This document shows, piece after piece, positions 50,471 to 58,989 of a stretch of 64,000 nt of DNA (positions are counted from its first letter, which is position 1; every line of letters starts with the position of its first letter). Both the position numbers and the translations under genes were made by a program. The stretch comes from Streptomyces sp. NRRL F-2664. Lineage in GTDB: Bacteria; Actinomycetota; Actinomycetes; Streptomycetales; Streptomycetaceae. The stretch covers positions 1 through 64,000 of the forward strand of contig NZ_JOFX01000018.1 in the NCBI RefSeq assembly GCF_000719345.1, read 5' to 3'. The notes beneath the pieces were generated by a model, which saw nothing but the letters and a program-made list of their open reading frames with translations, was not told the origin of the DNA and did no database searches.

Positions 50471-50953
50471 CTACGCCGTGCGGCCCTGTCCGCGGTGCCC
50501 GCCGTGCCGGTCCAGGGGCCCCCACCGGCCGCGCTGCCGTCCGATCTCCTGCGCCGCTTCGTCCATGACCGACCGGTCGATCCACCCCAGCGGCTCGACG
50601 GAGGTGACCAGGGGCTCGTTGTCCGGGCCGCGCCCGCTCTCCCTGCCCCGCAGGAGCCATGGACGCACCCGGGGGTCCTTCACATGGGGAAGGTGGGCGT
50701 AGTCGTAGAGCCGGCGGGCCGCCCACACGCGCAGCGGTCGCTCGCTCCACCAGGGTTCGACGTCGAGCGGGCTGGCGGAGAGCCCCGGCAGGGTCACACC
50801 GGTGAGGTCGTCGCGGCTGGCGGGCGCCGACAGGTCGATGTCCGGCCCCATCGACCAGCGCACGTACAGGTCCGTCCTGCGGGCGACGATCTCCGTCAGC
50901 TCGTCGAGCGTTCTGATCACCGGCAGGGTCGCGTCGTGGTTCTTCTGGTGCAC
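50471..50953 (-). CDS. DUF6098-like protein (160 aa)
   Basis: LPVIRTLDELTEIVARRTDL, VRWSMGPDIDLSAPASRDDL, GLSASPLDVEPWWSERPLRV and GRESGRGPDNEPLVTSVEPL match the small family I know as DUF6098 (from memory). Soluble, with many Trp and Arg. Start GTG at 50953 lies 9 nt after a GGGTAA hexamer and has no ribosome-binding site. Function unknown. Confidence 0.78.
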   Translation of the reverse strand: MHQKNHDATLPVIRTLDELTEIVARRTDLYVRWSMGPDIDLSAPASRDDLTGVTLPGLSASPLDVEPWWSERPLRVWAARRLYDYAHLPHVKDPRVRPWLLRGRESGRGPDNEPLVTSVEPLGWIDRSVMDEAAQEIGRQRGRWGPLDRHGGHRGQGRTA

Positions 50954-50962
50954 GCACGGCGC

Positions 50963-50987
50963 TTACCCGGCTCGTGGGCGGACACTC
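50963..50987 (-). promoter_or_regulatory. SigB-like promoter of the DUF6098 gene, predicted leaderless
   Basis: On the minus strand GAGT (50984-50987), 15 nt, GGGTAA (50963-50968), then exactly 9 nt to the GTG. The 15-mer AGCCGGGTAAGCGCC is shared with sites at 44.3 and 57.1 kb. Confidence 0.58.
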
Positions 50988-51187
50988 CGGCGGGTCGGGG
51001 CACCGTCCGGCCGTAGCCCGAGCGCCTGCCCGCGCTCCGCCCGCCCGCACCGGGCGGAGCGTTTTCCGGAGCCGTCACTTCCCCGTGTCGGTCGGGCCTG
51101 TGCGCGGCTCCTTGTTCAAGATGGGCCCCATGGGTTTCCGGCTCCGAAGGAGAGGATGTCGATGGACTGCGACGGGGGAGGGCGCCC

Positions 51188-52387
51188 GTGGTGAGCGCCG
51201 GCGGCTCCGACGAGCTGGGGCCGGTGCTGGCGTGGGTGCTCGACCGCTCCCACGAGGCATCCGCTCTGGAGGTCGCCGGCCTGATCGACGAGGCGGCCCG
51301 CCGCCTCGCCGTCGGATCGACCCGGCTGTTCCTCGCCGACCTCCAGCAGAGCCGGCTCAACCCGCTCCCCCAGCCCGGGTGTGAGGGTCCGGACGCGCAG
51401 GCCGGTGTCGACATCGAGGGCTCCCTGGCCGGCCTGGCCTACCGCGCCCAGCAGGTGCAGCGGAGCAGGGACGGGAACACCGCCTGGTTCCCCATGGTCG
51501 ACGGCATCGAACGCATCGGTGTCATGCAGGCCTCCTGCTCCGGACCGGTCGCCGACCGCATGGAGGCGGGCTGCGCACTGGCGAGCCTGGCGACCCTGCT
51601 GGTGGTGTCCCAGTCCTCGCACAACGACCTCGTCGTCCGGCACCAGCGGACGAACCCGATGAGCCTGCAGGCGGAACTGCTGTGGGCGTTCCTGCCGCCG
51701 CGGACCATCGGCACGCACCGGGCCACGTCCACCGCGATGCTGGAGCCTGCCTACGACATCGGCGGCGACGCCTTCGACCACACGTTCCTCGACGGCACCC
51801 TGCACCTGACCATGGTGGACGCGATGGGACATGACCTGGCCTCCGGGGGAGCCAGTGCCGCCGCCATCGCCGCCTGCCGCTCCACGCGCCGCTCCGGCTC
51901 CCCCCTCCCCGACATCGCCTCCACCATCGACCGCACCCTGGCCCGGTGGATCCCCGACCGGCTCATGACGGGGGTCATCGCCGAACTGGACACCCACAGC
52001 GGCGAGTTCGCGTGGATCAACTGCGGCCACCCGCCACCGCTACTGATCCGCGAGGGCCATGTCCTGCCCCGAGCACTCGAACGCGTCGCCGAGCTGCCGC
52101 TCGGCCTCGGGTTCCACGACCACACACCGCCCACCCTCCACCACGCGCGCCTCCAGCCCGGTGACCGCGTACTGATCCACAGCGACGGCGTCACCGAGGC
52201 CCGCTCCCCCGACGGCGACCTCTACGGCGAGGAGCGCCTGACCGACACCGTCATCCGCTCCCTCGCGTCGGGGCACAACGCCCCGGAAGCACTGCGCCGG
52301 CTGGCCAACAACCTGCTCGCCCACCGGGAGCACCGTCTGCGCGACGACGCCACCATCCTCCTGACCGAATGGCACCCCACCCACTGA
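51188..52387 (+). CDS. PP2C (SpoIIE-type) phosphatase (399 aa)
   Basis: A variable N-terminal sensor-like region (residues 1-150, with GSTRLFLADLQQSRLNPL) precedes a SpoIIE domain: LEPAYDIGGDAFDHTFL, VDAMGHDLASGG, AWINCGHPPPLLI, IHSDGVTEARSPDG and a last DDATILL. The aspartates for metal binding are present. Such phosphatases act on STAS proteins. Two GTG codons in tandem behind GGGGAGGG; the first is used. It ends 6 nt from the convergent third phosphatase. Confidence 0.9.
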   Translation: MVSAGGSDELGPVLAWVLDRSHEASALEVAGLIDEAARRLAVGSTRLFLADLQQSRLNPLPQPGCEGPDAQAGVDIEGSLAGLAYRAQQVQRSRDGNTAWFPMVDGIERIGVMQASCSGPVADRMEAGCALASLATLLVVSQSSHNDLVVRHQRTNPMSLQAELLWAFLPPRTIGTHRATSTAMLEPAYDIGGDAFDHTFLDGTLHLTMVDAMGHDLASGGASAAAIAACRSTRRSGSPLPDIASTIDRTLARWIPDRLMTGVIAELDTHSGEFAWINCGHPPPLLIREGHVLPRALERVAELPLGLGFHDHTPPTLHHARLQPGDRVLIHSDGVTEARSPDGDLYGEERLTDTVIRSLASGHNAPEALRRLANNLLAHREHRLRDDATILLTEWHPTH

Positions 52388-52393
52388 ACCGGT

Positions 52394-54832
52394 TCAGGGC
52401 GCGTCGGGCACGTGTATCTGCAGGACGCAGATGTCGTCCCGATGGCCCGCACGCCGCTCGGCCAGGGTCCTGGCCAGGAAGCCGCCCCGGCCCTCCCCCA
52501 CGAGCCGCAAAGCCGTGTCGGAGAGCCTGTCCAACCCGGCCCCCAGGTCCTCGCGCGGCTCCTCCACGAGCCCGTCCGTGTAGAAGAGCAGATGGTCCCC
52601 GGGCAGCAGCTCGGTGACCTCCTCCCCGTACGCCGAGCCGAACGCGGCGCCGAGGAGGCTGCCCTCGGGCTGCGCGAGGAAGGCCGCCCCGCCGTCCCGG
52701 ATCAGCAGCGGCGGGAGGTGCCCCGCACGCACCCAGGTCAGCCGGTGGTCCCAGGGCTGGTAGCGCCCCATGACCATGGTGGCGGTCGCACCGTAGGTGT
52801 CCCCGCCGGTGTGCAGGAGCAGGTCGTTGAGCCTGCCGAGGACCTCGGGCAGGGGCGAACCGGTGATGCTCATGCCCTTGGCGGTGAACCGCAGCTGGGC
52901 CATCGTGCCCACCGCCGACAGGCCGTGGCCGGCGACGTCCCCGACCACGAACAGTGCGCTGCCGTCCGGGAGTTCGATGGCGGAGTACCAGTCGCCCCCC
53001 ACGTTCAGCCCGCTCTCCGCGGGGACGTAGGCGACGTCGACACGCAGACCGGCCAGTTCCAGGGACTGCTCGGCGATCGGCAGGAGGGTGTCCTGGAGCC
53101 GTGCGGCCAGGGCGCGTTCCGCCTTCAGCATGCCGCGCTGGACGAGGTTGGCACGCTCGCTCTCCTTCAGGGCCATCTCGGCGCCCCGCTGGGCCGTCAG
53201 GTCCTGGAAGAACCCGTGCACTTCCACCGGGCTGCCGTCCGCGTCCCGCTGGGATTCCGCGACGATCCGCAGGTGCCGGACCCCGTGTGCGGTGGTGATG
53301 CGGAAGGGCTGGTCGATGGCCCCGCCCTCGCCCAGCAGCCGCTGGACGGCCGCGCCCAGCTCCGGCAGGTCCTCCGCCAGCAGGTGCTCCGGCAGTTCCT
53401 CCAGGCGCATGGGCCCCAGGGCGGGATCACGGTCGAAGATCGTGTAGACCTGGCCCGACCACGTGATCGCGTCCGTGGTGAGGTTCCAGCCGGCCCAGCC
53501 GAGGTTGCCCAGCCGCTGCAAGTCGTCCAGTCTGCGGGTCTCGCGTTCGCTGGTGTCGTGCCGGATCCAGGTCACGACCAGGCGCTCCCCCAGCCGCGAC
53601 GCCCGGACCGAGTAGACGGACTCCCGGGGGGCTCCGGGGGCCACCTCCTCGTAGACGAAGGGTTCGCTCTCGTAGACCGCGCCGGTCGTCAGCGTGTCCA
53701 GGTATCCCTCCCAGACGTCGCTGCCCGCCACCGTCGGGTAGGTCTCCAGGACCTTCCGGCCGATCAGCTCCTTGCCGCGCCGGCCGGCCACGTCCAGCGC
53801 CTGCGGCGCCGCCGCGTCGATCCGGTAGTCGTCGACCTGCCCCGTCCGCGAACGCAGCGGGGTCAGCAGGACCGCCGGCCCGGGCAGGGCGTCGAAGACC
53901 GCCTGGACGGCGTCGACGTCCTGTCGGAGGTCGAGCCGGTCGGGGCCCCGGTGTGCCCGCAGGGGGCCGGCGCACAGCCTGACGGCGCGCCGCAGCAGGG
54001 TCCGGGTGCGGGCGTCGAAGGGCCCGGGCCCGGTACGGAAGAAGCCGACGACGGCGGTCACCGGGCGGTCTCCGGGTACGGGGAGCCAGGCGCGCGAGGG
54101 CCACCGCCCGGGCGGATCGCCGATCAGCAGGCAGTGGCCGGCGTCCTGCGCGAGGTCTTCGAGCCACACCGCTTCTTCGGTCTCGACGGCCGCCTGCGCG
54201 GCGACCCCGCTCAGCGGCGGGATGTGACGCCACTCCTCGGCCGTGGCGTCGTCGACCCCGGCGTGCCCGGCCAGCTCCAGACCTCCGGCAGCGGCCTCCG
54301 TGTAGATCACCACAGCGGCCACGTCCTCCGCATCCTCCAGCACGCCCCGCAGCAGTTCGGCGATCTCGGCAGGGGTACGGACGCCGGCGGCCGCCAAGCC
54401 TTCGGCCAAACGGGCGAGGAGCACCTGGCGGTCGGCCGGCGGGCCACCACCGGGGAGGACGTAGCGACTGGTGTCGAAGGGCGTGTGCGCCGGCACGGTC
54501 GCGGTGGCCCGTGCGTTGCGCTCGGCGGCCTGCGGGGACTGCCCCGGCCGACCGGCACCGGCTGCCTGGCCCTGGGTGATCCAGCACTCCTCCAGCAGCG
54601 ACCGCCGGTGCCGCGCGGCGCTGTCGAGCAATTCCTGGTGGGCGGCTTCCGGCGGCAGGCCCGTCCGGGCCATCACGATGCCCTTGGCGCGCTCCAGGAC
54701 GGCCGTCATCGACGCCTGTGCCTCCAGGTCCACCACCTCGGCCCGGAGCCGGGCCACGACCTTGGCCAGCGCCAGCGTCTCGGAACTCGCGCCGCCACCC
54801 TCGGCAGTGGGCACCACGGAATCGCCATCCAT
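52394..54832 (-). CDS. ANTAR - GAF - PAS - PAS - PP2C multidomain phosphatase (812 aa)
   Basis: The N-terminus looks like an ANTAR RNA-binding domain (RAEVVDLEAQASMTAVLERA, KGIVMARTGLPPEAAHQELL). GAF-like residues follow to about 300, then two PAS domains (VFDALPGPAVLLTPL; LGNLGWAGWNLTTDAITWSG), and a SpoIIE phosphatase: SGLNVGGDWYSAI, VGDVAGHGLSAVG, WVRAGHLPPLLI, FYTDGLVEEPRED and DDICVL. It could join sensing, RNA binding and partner-switch control. The ATG has a weak ribosome-binding site. Confidence 0.88.
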   Translation of the reverse strand: MDGDSVVPTAEGGGASSETLALAKVVARLRAEVVDLEAQASMTAVLERAKGIVMARTGLPPEAAHQELLDSAARHRRSLLEECWITQGQAAGAGRPGQSPQAAERNARATATVPAHTPFDTSRYVLPGGGPPADRQVLLARLAEGLAAAGVRTPAEIAELLRGVLEDAEDVAAVVIYTEAAAGGLELAGHAGVDDATAEEWRHIPPLSGVAAQAAVETEEAVWLEDLAQDAGHCLLIGDPPGRWPSRAWLPVPGDRPVTAVVGFFRTGPGPFDARTRTLLRRAVRLCAGPLRAHRGPDRLDLRQDVDAVQAVFDALPGPAVLLTPLRSRTGQVDDYRIDAAAPQALDVAGRRGKELIGRKVLETYPTVAGSDVWEGYLDTLTTGAVYESEPFVYEEVAPGAPRESVYSVRASRLGERLVVTWIRHDTSERETRRLDDLQRLGNLGWAGWNLTTDAITWSGQVYTIFDRDPALGPMRLEELPEHLLAEDLPELGAAVQRLLGEGGAIDQPFRITTAHGVRHLRIVAESQRDADGSPVEVHGFFQDLTAQRGAEMALKESERANLVQRGMLKAERALAARLQDTLLPIAEQSLELAGLRVDVAYVPAESGLNVGGDWYSAIELPDGSALFVVGDVAGHGLSAVGTMAQLRFTAKGMSITGSPLPEVLGRLNDLLLHTGGDTYGATATMVMGRYQPWDHRLTWVRAGHLPPLLIRDGGAAFLAQPEGSLLGAAFGSAYGEEVTELLPGDHLLFYTDGLVEEPREDLGAGLDRLSDTALRLVGEGRGGFLARTLAERRAGHRDDICVLQIHVPDAP

Positions 54833-55032
54833 ACGTCGAGCATTCCACTCCCTCCACCCGTCCTACCCGCTCCGGCCGTGGCCGTTCGCGCTGCAGCCCG
54901 TCGGCGGCGGCAGCTGGGGGCACGGGATGCCGCAGGCGTACGGGGCGCAGCCCCCGGGCAGGCGCCGGGTGAGGTCCGCCCGGCTCGCGTACCCGCCCGC
55001 CGGGCTCCGTCCCGGTGGAGGGAGGGCGGCGG

Positions 55033-55281
55033 ATGACGTACGGCATCGTGTGGGAGGAGACCGCCGTGTACGCGGCGGCCCGACACCTCGACGACGATCC
55101 GGCCGGACTGCGTCAACTGCTGTTCGCCGTGGAACTGCTGTCGGGCGAGCCGCGCCCGCAGGGCGCTGCCGTGCTCGGGTCGGGCCTGCGCCGGATCCAC
55201 GTCGGCCGCTACCGCGTGGTGTACACCCTCGCCCGTGATCCGGGAGCGGTGGTCATCCTGCACGTGGGCCGCTTGGGATGA
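55033..55281 (+). CDS. RelE/ParE-family toxin-like protein (82 aa)
   Basis: MTYGIVWEETAVYAAARHLD, GLRQLLFAVELLSGEPRPQG, GLRRIHVGRYRVVYTLARDP and VVILHVGRLG fit the RelE fold: a helical hairpin, then a sheet with the RYRVVY strand. RelE toxins cleave mRNA on the ribosome. No antitoxin ORF is evident upstream or downstream, so the gene looks orphaned. GGAGGG precedes the ATG. Confidence 0.82.
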   Translation: MTYGIVWEETAVYAAARHLDDDPAGLRQLLFAVELLSGEPRPQGAAVLGSGLRRIHVGRYRVVYTLARDPGAVVILHVGRLG

Positions 55282-55398
55282 GCGGCCACCCGGCCCGTCC
55301 GCCTGTTGCCGGGGGGCGGGCTCCCTTACCGTCGAAGTGAGCGGTGCGCGGTCGGCATGCCCTCGGAGAGTCACTGTCAGCCCACTGGGAGATGCGCC

Positions 55399-56403
55399 AT
55401 GAACATGCTGATCAACAGTCCCGACACCGTGGTGGCCGACGCCCTGCGGGGGCTGGCCGCCGCCCATCCCGAACTGGACGTGGACGCGCAGGCCCGGGTC
55501 ATCGTACGGAGGGGTGCGAGCGAAGGCGGGCGGGTGGGCCTGGTGTCCGGTGGCGGCTCCGGGCACGAGCCACTGCACGGCGGCTTCGTCGGCCCCGGCA
55601 TGCTCTCCGCCGCCTGTCCGGGCGAGGTGTTCACCTCCCCGGTGCCCGACCAGGTCCTGCGCGCCGCCAAGGCGGTGGACTCCGGCCGGGGCGTGCTCTT
55701 CATCGTGAAGAACTACACCGGTGACGTCCTCAACTTCGACATGGCAGCCGAACTCGCGGAGGAGGACGGCATCCGCGTCCAGCGCGTGCTGGTCGACGAC
55801 GACGTGGCCGTCACCGACAGCCTGTACACGGCGGGCCGGCGCGGCACGGGCGCCACCCTCTTCGTCGAGAAGATCGCCGGTGCCGCGGCCGAGGAGGGTG
55901 CCCCGCTGGAGGAGGTCGCCGCGGTGGCCGGGCGGGTCAACAAGGCCTCCCGCAGCTTCGGCGTGGCGTTGAGCGCCTGCACCACGCCCGCCAAGGGCAG
56001 CCCCACCTTCGACCTGCCGGACGGCGAACTCGAACTCGGCATCGGGATCCACGGCGAACCGGGGCGGGAGCGCCGCCCGATGATGTCGGCCCGTGAGATC
56101 GCGGACTTCGCGGTGGGCGCCGTCCTGGACGACCTGGCGGACGTGGCCCCGGCCGACGGGCCGGTCCTGGCCCTGGTGAACGGCATGGGTGCGACACCGC
56201 TGCTGGAGCTGTACGGGTTCCACGCCGAGGTGGCGCGGGTGCTCGCGGACCGCGGGGTGCCGGTGGCGCGGACCCTCGTCGGGAACTACGTCACGTCGCT
56301 GGACATGGCGGGCTGCTCGGTGACGCTGTGCCGCGCCGATGACGAACTCCTGCGGCTGTGGGACGCACCTGTGCAGACGCCGGCACTGCGCTGGGGCCGC
56401 TGA
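55399..56403 (+). CDS. dhaK: Dihydroxyacetone kinase subunit DhaK
   Basis: A 334-aa protein with the DhaK substrate-binding features: LVSGGGSGHEPLHGGFVG, IVKNYTGDVLNF, and the covalent histidine at residue 218 (ELGIGIHGEPG), the same number as in the E. coli protein. DhaK binds dihydroxyacetone as a hemiaminal and needs DhaL with ATP or a PTS-phosphorylated ADP. Neither dhaL nor dhaM follows, so the gene is alone here. GGGAG lies before the ATG. Confidence 0.92.
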   Translation: MNMLINSPDTVVADALRGLAAAHPELDVDAQARVIVRRGASEGGRVGLVSGGGSGHEPLHGGFVGPGMLSAACPGEVFTSPVPDQVLRAAKAVDSGRGVLFIVKNYTGDVLNFDMAAELAEEDGIRVQRVLVDDDVAVTDSLYTAGRRGTGATLFVEKIAGAAAEEGAPLEEVAAVAGRVNKASRSFGVALSACTTPAKGSPTFDLPDGELELGIGIHGEPGRERRPMMSAREIADFAVGAVLDDLADVAPADGPVLALVNGMGATPLLELYGFHAEVARVLADRGVPVARTLVGNYVTSLDMAGCSVTLCRADDELLRLWDAPVQTPALRWGR

Positions 56404-56450
56404 GCAGGACGGTTCCCCGAGCCGCCGGGACGCGTACGCATCGCCGTGCC

Positions 56451-56467
56451 GGCCGCCCGGGGCGGCC
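56451..56467. terminator. Short hairpin between convergent genes
   Basis: GGCCGCC (56451-56457) pairs with GGCGGCC (56461-56467), loop CGG. Weak, but well placed between dhaK and the DUF2231 gene. Confidence 0.35.
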
Positions 56468-56508
56468 GCGCAGGGCGGGAGCCCGCGGGCACTTCCCGAG
56501 GCGACGAC

Positions 56509-57081
56509 TCAGCCGGCGGGATGCGGTCCGACGGCCTGGCGGTAGGCGATGTGGCCGCCGAGGGCGCCGGAGACGGCCACCGCCGCCATCCCGGCCCACG
56601 ACCACAGCCTGCCCTTCGCCGGGCGGCCGCCGAGGCGCGCCGCCAGGGAGACCGCGTAGCAGCCGACGACCGCCGCGTTGGAGACGGCGTGGACGAGACC
56701 GACCCGGGCCTGTTCGGGCGGCATGTCGGCCCAGTCCGTCCAGCCGGCGATCGCGGCCGGGGCCACGCCGGCGAGGCCGACGGCCGTCAGGGTCGTGGCT
56801 GCGCGGGCCTCTCCGGGCATGACGTCGAGTACGGCTGCGGAGAGCCAGCATCCGATGGGCACCTGTACGAGAAAGGGGTGCACGGGGTGGCCCAGCGGCC
56901 TACCCCGCAGTACGTCCCGCACGTCACCCAGCGGGAGGGAGCGGATTCCCCGCTGGAGGATGCGGATCGCCGGGTCTGCCAGGGTCGTCCGTTCCATGCG
57001 GTCCAGGGTGGTGAGCCACCATCCGGAAGCGGCGTGCAGGGCGGGGACGGCCTTCGTGGGGTCGAGGGTTTTCGTGTTCAT
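56509..57081 (-). CDS. DUF2231 membrane protein (190 aa)
   Basis: About 60 N-terminal residues (DRMERTTLADPAIRILQRGI) lead to the DUF2231 core: RPLGHPVHPFLVQVPIGCWL, AATTLTAVGLAGVAPAAIAG, RVGLVHAVSNAAVVGCYAVS and WSWAGMAAVAVSGALGGHIA. The GHPVHP motif is the hallmark; four membrane helices. The ATG lies 9 nt after GGGTAA. Family members often neighbour Rieske or heme proteins. Function unknown. Confidence 0.88.
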   Translation of the reverse strand: MNTKTLDPTKAVPALHAASGWWLTTLDRMERTTLADPAIRILQRGIRSLPLGDVRDVLRGRPLGHPVHPFLVQVPIGCWLSAAVLDVMPGEARAATTLTAVGLAGVAPAAIAGWTDWADMPPEQARVGLVHAVSNAAVVGCYAVSLAARLGGRPAKGRLWSWAGMAAVAVSGALGGHIAYRQAVGPHPAG

Positions 57082-57090
57082 GGAGGGCGC

Positions 57091-57096
57091 TTACCC
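57091..57096 (-). promoter_or_regulatory. GGGTAA element of the DUF2231 gene, predicted leaderless
   Basis: GGGTAA on the minus strand within AGCCGGGTAAGCGCC, exactly 9 nt before the ATG at 57081. No GNNT at 14-16 nt could be found. Confidence 0.45.
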
Positions 57097-57365
57097 GGCT
57101 TGGGTCCGCCGCCCCACGTCGCTGTCGGCCGAATGGGACGACACCGTTCACGGAAGACGCCGCGGCGTCCTCCCGGGACCGGCTCCGACGTCCCGGGGCT
57201 CTGCGGTTTACGTCGGCTCCTGCCGGACAGACGCCGAGCGGGGAGCCGTGGCCAGTGGTACGGCCCCCGTCCGAGGCCCGGCCGCCGACCTCCTCCCACC
57301 TCCTCCAGGTCGCGACCGGGTCCCGCTCCGCCCGGCCCGGTGCGCGGAGCGTCTCCCCCCGACGG

Positions 57366-57767
57366 TCACGGCCCGAGGTCGAGGTCCGCCCAGACCGTCT
57401 TCCCGCGGCCGTTGGGCCGCCAACCCCACTGCCGCGCGAGGCGGTCGACGAGGAACAGGCCGTGGCCGCCTATGGAGCCGGGCCGGTGCTCGCGGAGCCG
57501 GGGAGGTGCGGCGCTGGGGTCGGTGACGGCGATCTGCAGCAGGCGGTCGTGGTGAGCCAGGGTCAGACGGTGAATCCCGTCGGCATGTTCGACGGCATTG
57601 GCGAGCAGCTCGGCCGCGACCAGCACGGCGTCCTGACCTCGGCCGACCAGACCCCAGTCGGACAGGGTCCGGCGTACCCAGGCGAGCCCGGCGCTGCATG
57701 CCGCCGTGCCCGCGGTGGTGCGGAGGTCGATCTCGCGATGGTGCGCGGCGGAAGGCGGTGGGCCCAT
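57366..57767 (-). CDS. RsbW-like ATP-binding protein (133 aa), paralog of 21225-21635
   Basis: Begins MGPPPSAAHHREIDLRTTAG like its paralog and has the HATPase motifs VLVAAELLANAVEHADG, LQIAVTDPSA, and EHRPGSIGGHGLFLVDRLA. It is probably an anti-sigma kinase or a kinase for STAS proteins. GAGGAG precedes the ATG. No STAS gene is adjacent. The two paralogs share start, order and promoter type, so they probably arose by duplication. Confidence 0.87.
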   Translation of the reverse strand: MGPPPSAAHHREIDLRTTAGTAACSAGLAWVRRTLSDWGLVGRGQDAVLVAAELLANAVEHADGIHRLTLAHHDRLLQIAVTDPSAAPPRLREHRPGSIGGHGLFLVDRLARQWGWRPNGRGKTVWADLDLGP

Positions 57768-57808
57768 GGCCACTCCTCGGCAGCCCGACGGCGTGTGCTT
57801 CCCCGCGC

Positions 57809-57833
57809 CTGCCCCTGACACGTCGGGATACAC
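57809..57833 (-). promoter_or_regulatory. SigB-like promoter of the second ATP-binding protein gene
   Basis: On the minus strand GTGT (57830-57833), 15 nt, GGGCAG (57809-57814), followed by GCG. Confidence 0.52.
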
Positions 57834-58051
57834 GGGCGCGAGCGCGCCTGACGGGCGAATGCGCCTTCGGAGCCCCGGCCGCGTCATCGGGCATCCGGCC
57901 GCGACACCACGCCCGCTGTTCGGAGGAAGCGGTGGATACCGCTCGGACGCCTGGGTAACCGTAGGAAGCCCCAGAAAACGACCCCGCCGTGAGCTGTCGG
58001 CCCGTCTGCGCCGGACACCGCTCGTCGGCGGCCGAACAGGACAGTGAGCCC

Positions 58052-58951
58052 ATGACCTCCCAGCCTGAGCCCGGCCCCCGCCTCACCGATCCGGTGCACC
58101 TCCACCCTCGCCCGCCGTTTCCCGAGCAGGAGCAGGACCACCCCGGTTCGACGGAGGCGATGGATCCCCGCCCCGATCACGGCGAGGACAGCTACCGCGG
58201 CCACGGCCTGCTGCTCGACCGCAGGGCCCTGGTCACCGGAGGTGACTCGGGGATCGGCCGGGCGGTCTGCCTGGCCTTCGCCCGGGAGGGCGCCGACGTC
58301 GTCTTCACCCACCTGCCCGAGGAGGCTGCGGAGGCCGAGGAGACCGCACGCCTGGTCCGCGAAGCAGGCCGCACCGCGGTGTCCGTCGCCTGCGACATCC
58401 GCGACGAGGAGCAGTGCACCGCCCTCGTCGGGCGGACGGTCGACGCCCTCGGCGGGATCGACCTCCTGGTCAACAACGCCGCCTACCAAATGTCGCAGCC
58501 CGACGGGATCGAAGCGATCACCACCGAGCAGTTCGACCGGGTGATGAAGACCAACCTGTACGGGATGTTCTGGCTCACGAAGGCCGCACTGGCCCATATG
58601 CCGCGCGGCGGCTCGGTCGTCAACACCACGTCCGTCCAGGGCTACCAGCCGAGCCCGCATCTCCTCGACTACGCGATGACCAAGTCGGCGATCATCTCCT
58701 TCACCCAGGGGTTGGCGCAGATGCTGGCCGAGCGGGGCATCCGGGTCAACGCCGTCGCCCCCGGCCCGGTCTGGACGCCGCTGATCCCCGCGACGATGCC
58801 GGACCCGACGGAGTTCGGCGAGCAGTCACCGCTGGGGCGGCCCGCCCAGCCCGCGGAGCTGGCACCCGTCTTCGTCTTCCTCGCCTCGGCCCATGCCTCC
58901 TGCATCACCGGGGAGATCGTCAACGCCACCGGCGGAACGCCCCTGCCGTAG
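58052..58951 (+). CDS. SDR-family oxidoreductase, YghA/general-stress type (299 aa)
   Basis: An extended SDR of the stress-protein 39 type: N-terminal extension with HPRPPFPEQEQDHPGSTEAM, then LVTGGDSGIGRAVCLAFARE, LVNNAAYQMS, NTTSVQGYQPSPHLLDYAMT, Tyr-x-x-x-Lys in DYAMTKS, and TGEIVNATGG. Relatives are induced by salt and oxidative stress in Bacillus. The C-terminus lacks the usual GG-MP motif end. No clear ribosome-binding site. Confidence 0.9.
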   Translation: MTSQPEPGPRLTDPVHLHPRPPFPEQEQDHPGSTEAMDPRPDHGEDSYRGHGLLLDRRALVTGGDSGIGRAVCLAFAREGADVVFTHLPEEAAEAEETARLVREAGRTAVSVACDIRDEEQCTALVGRTVDALGGIDLLVNNAAYQMSQPDGIEAITTEQFDRVMKTNLYGMFWLTKAALAHMPRGGSVVNTTSVQGYQPSPHLLDYAMTKSAIISFTQGLAQMLAERGIRVNAVAPGPVWTPLIPATMPDPTEFGEQSPLGRPAQPAELAPVFVFLASAHASCITGEIVNATGGTPLP

Positions 58952-58989
58952 CCTCCGCCCTCGGACCGGACACGCGGCGGCGCCGGTGG

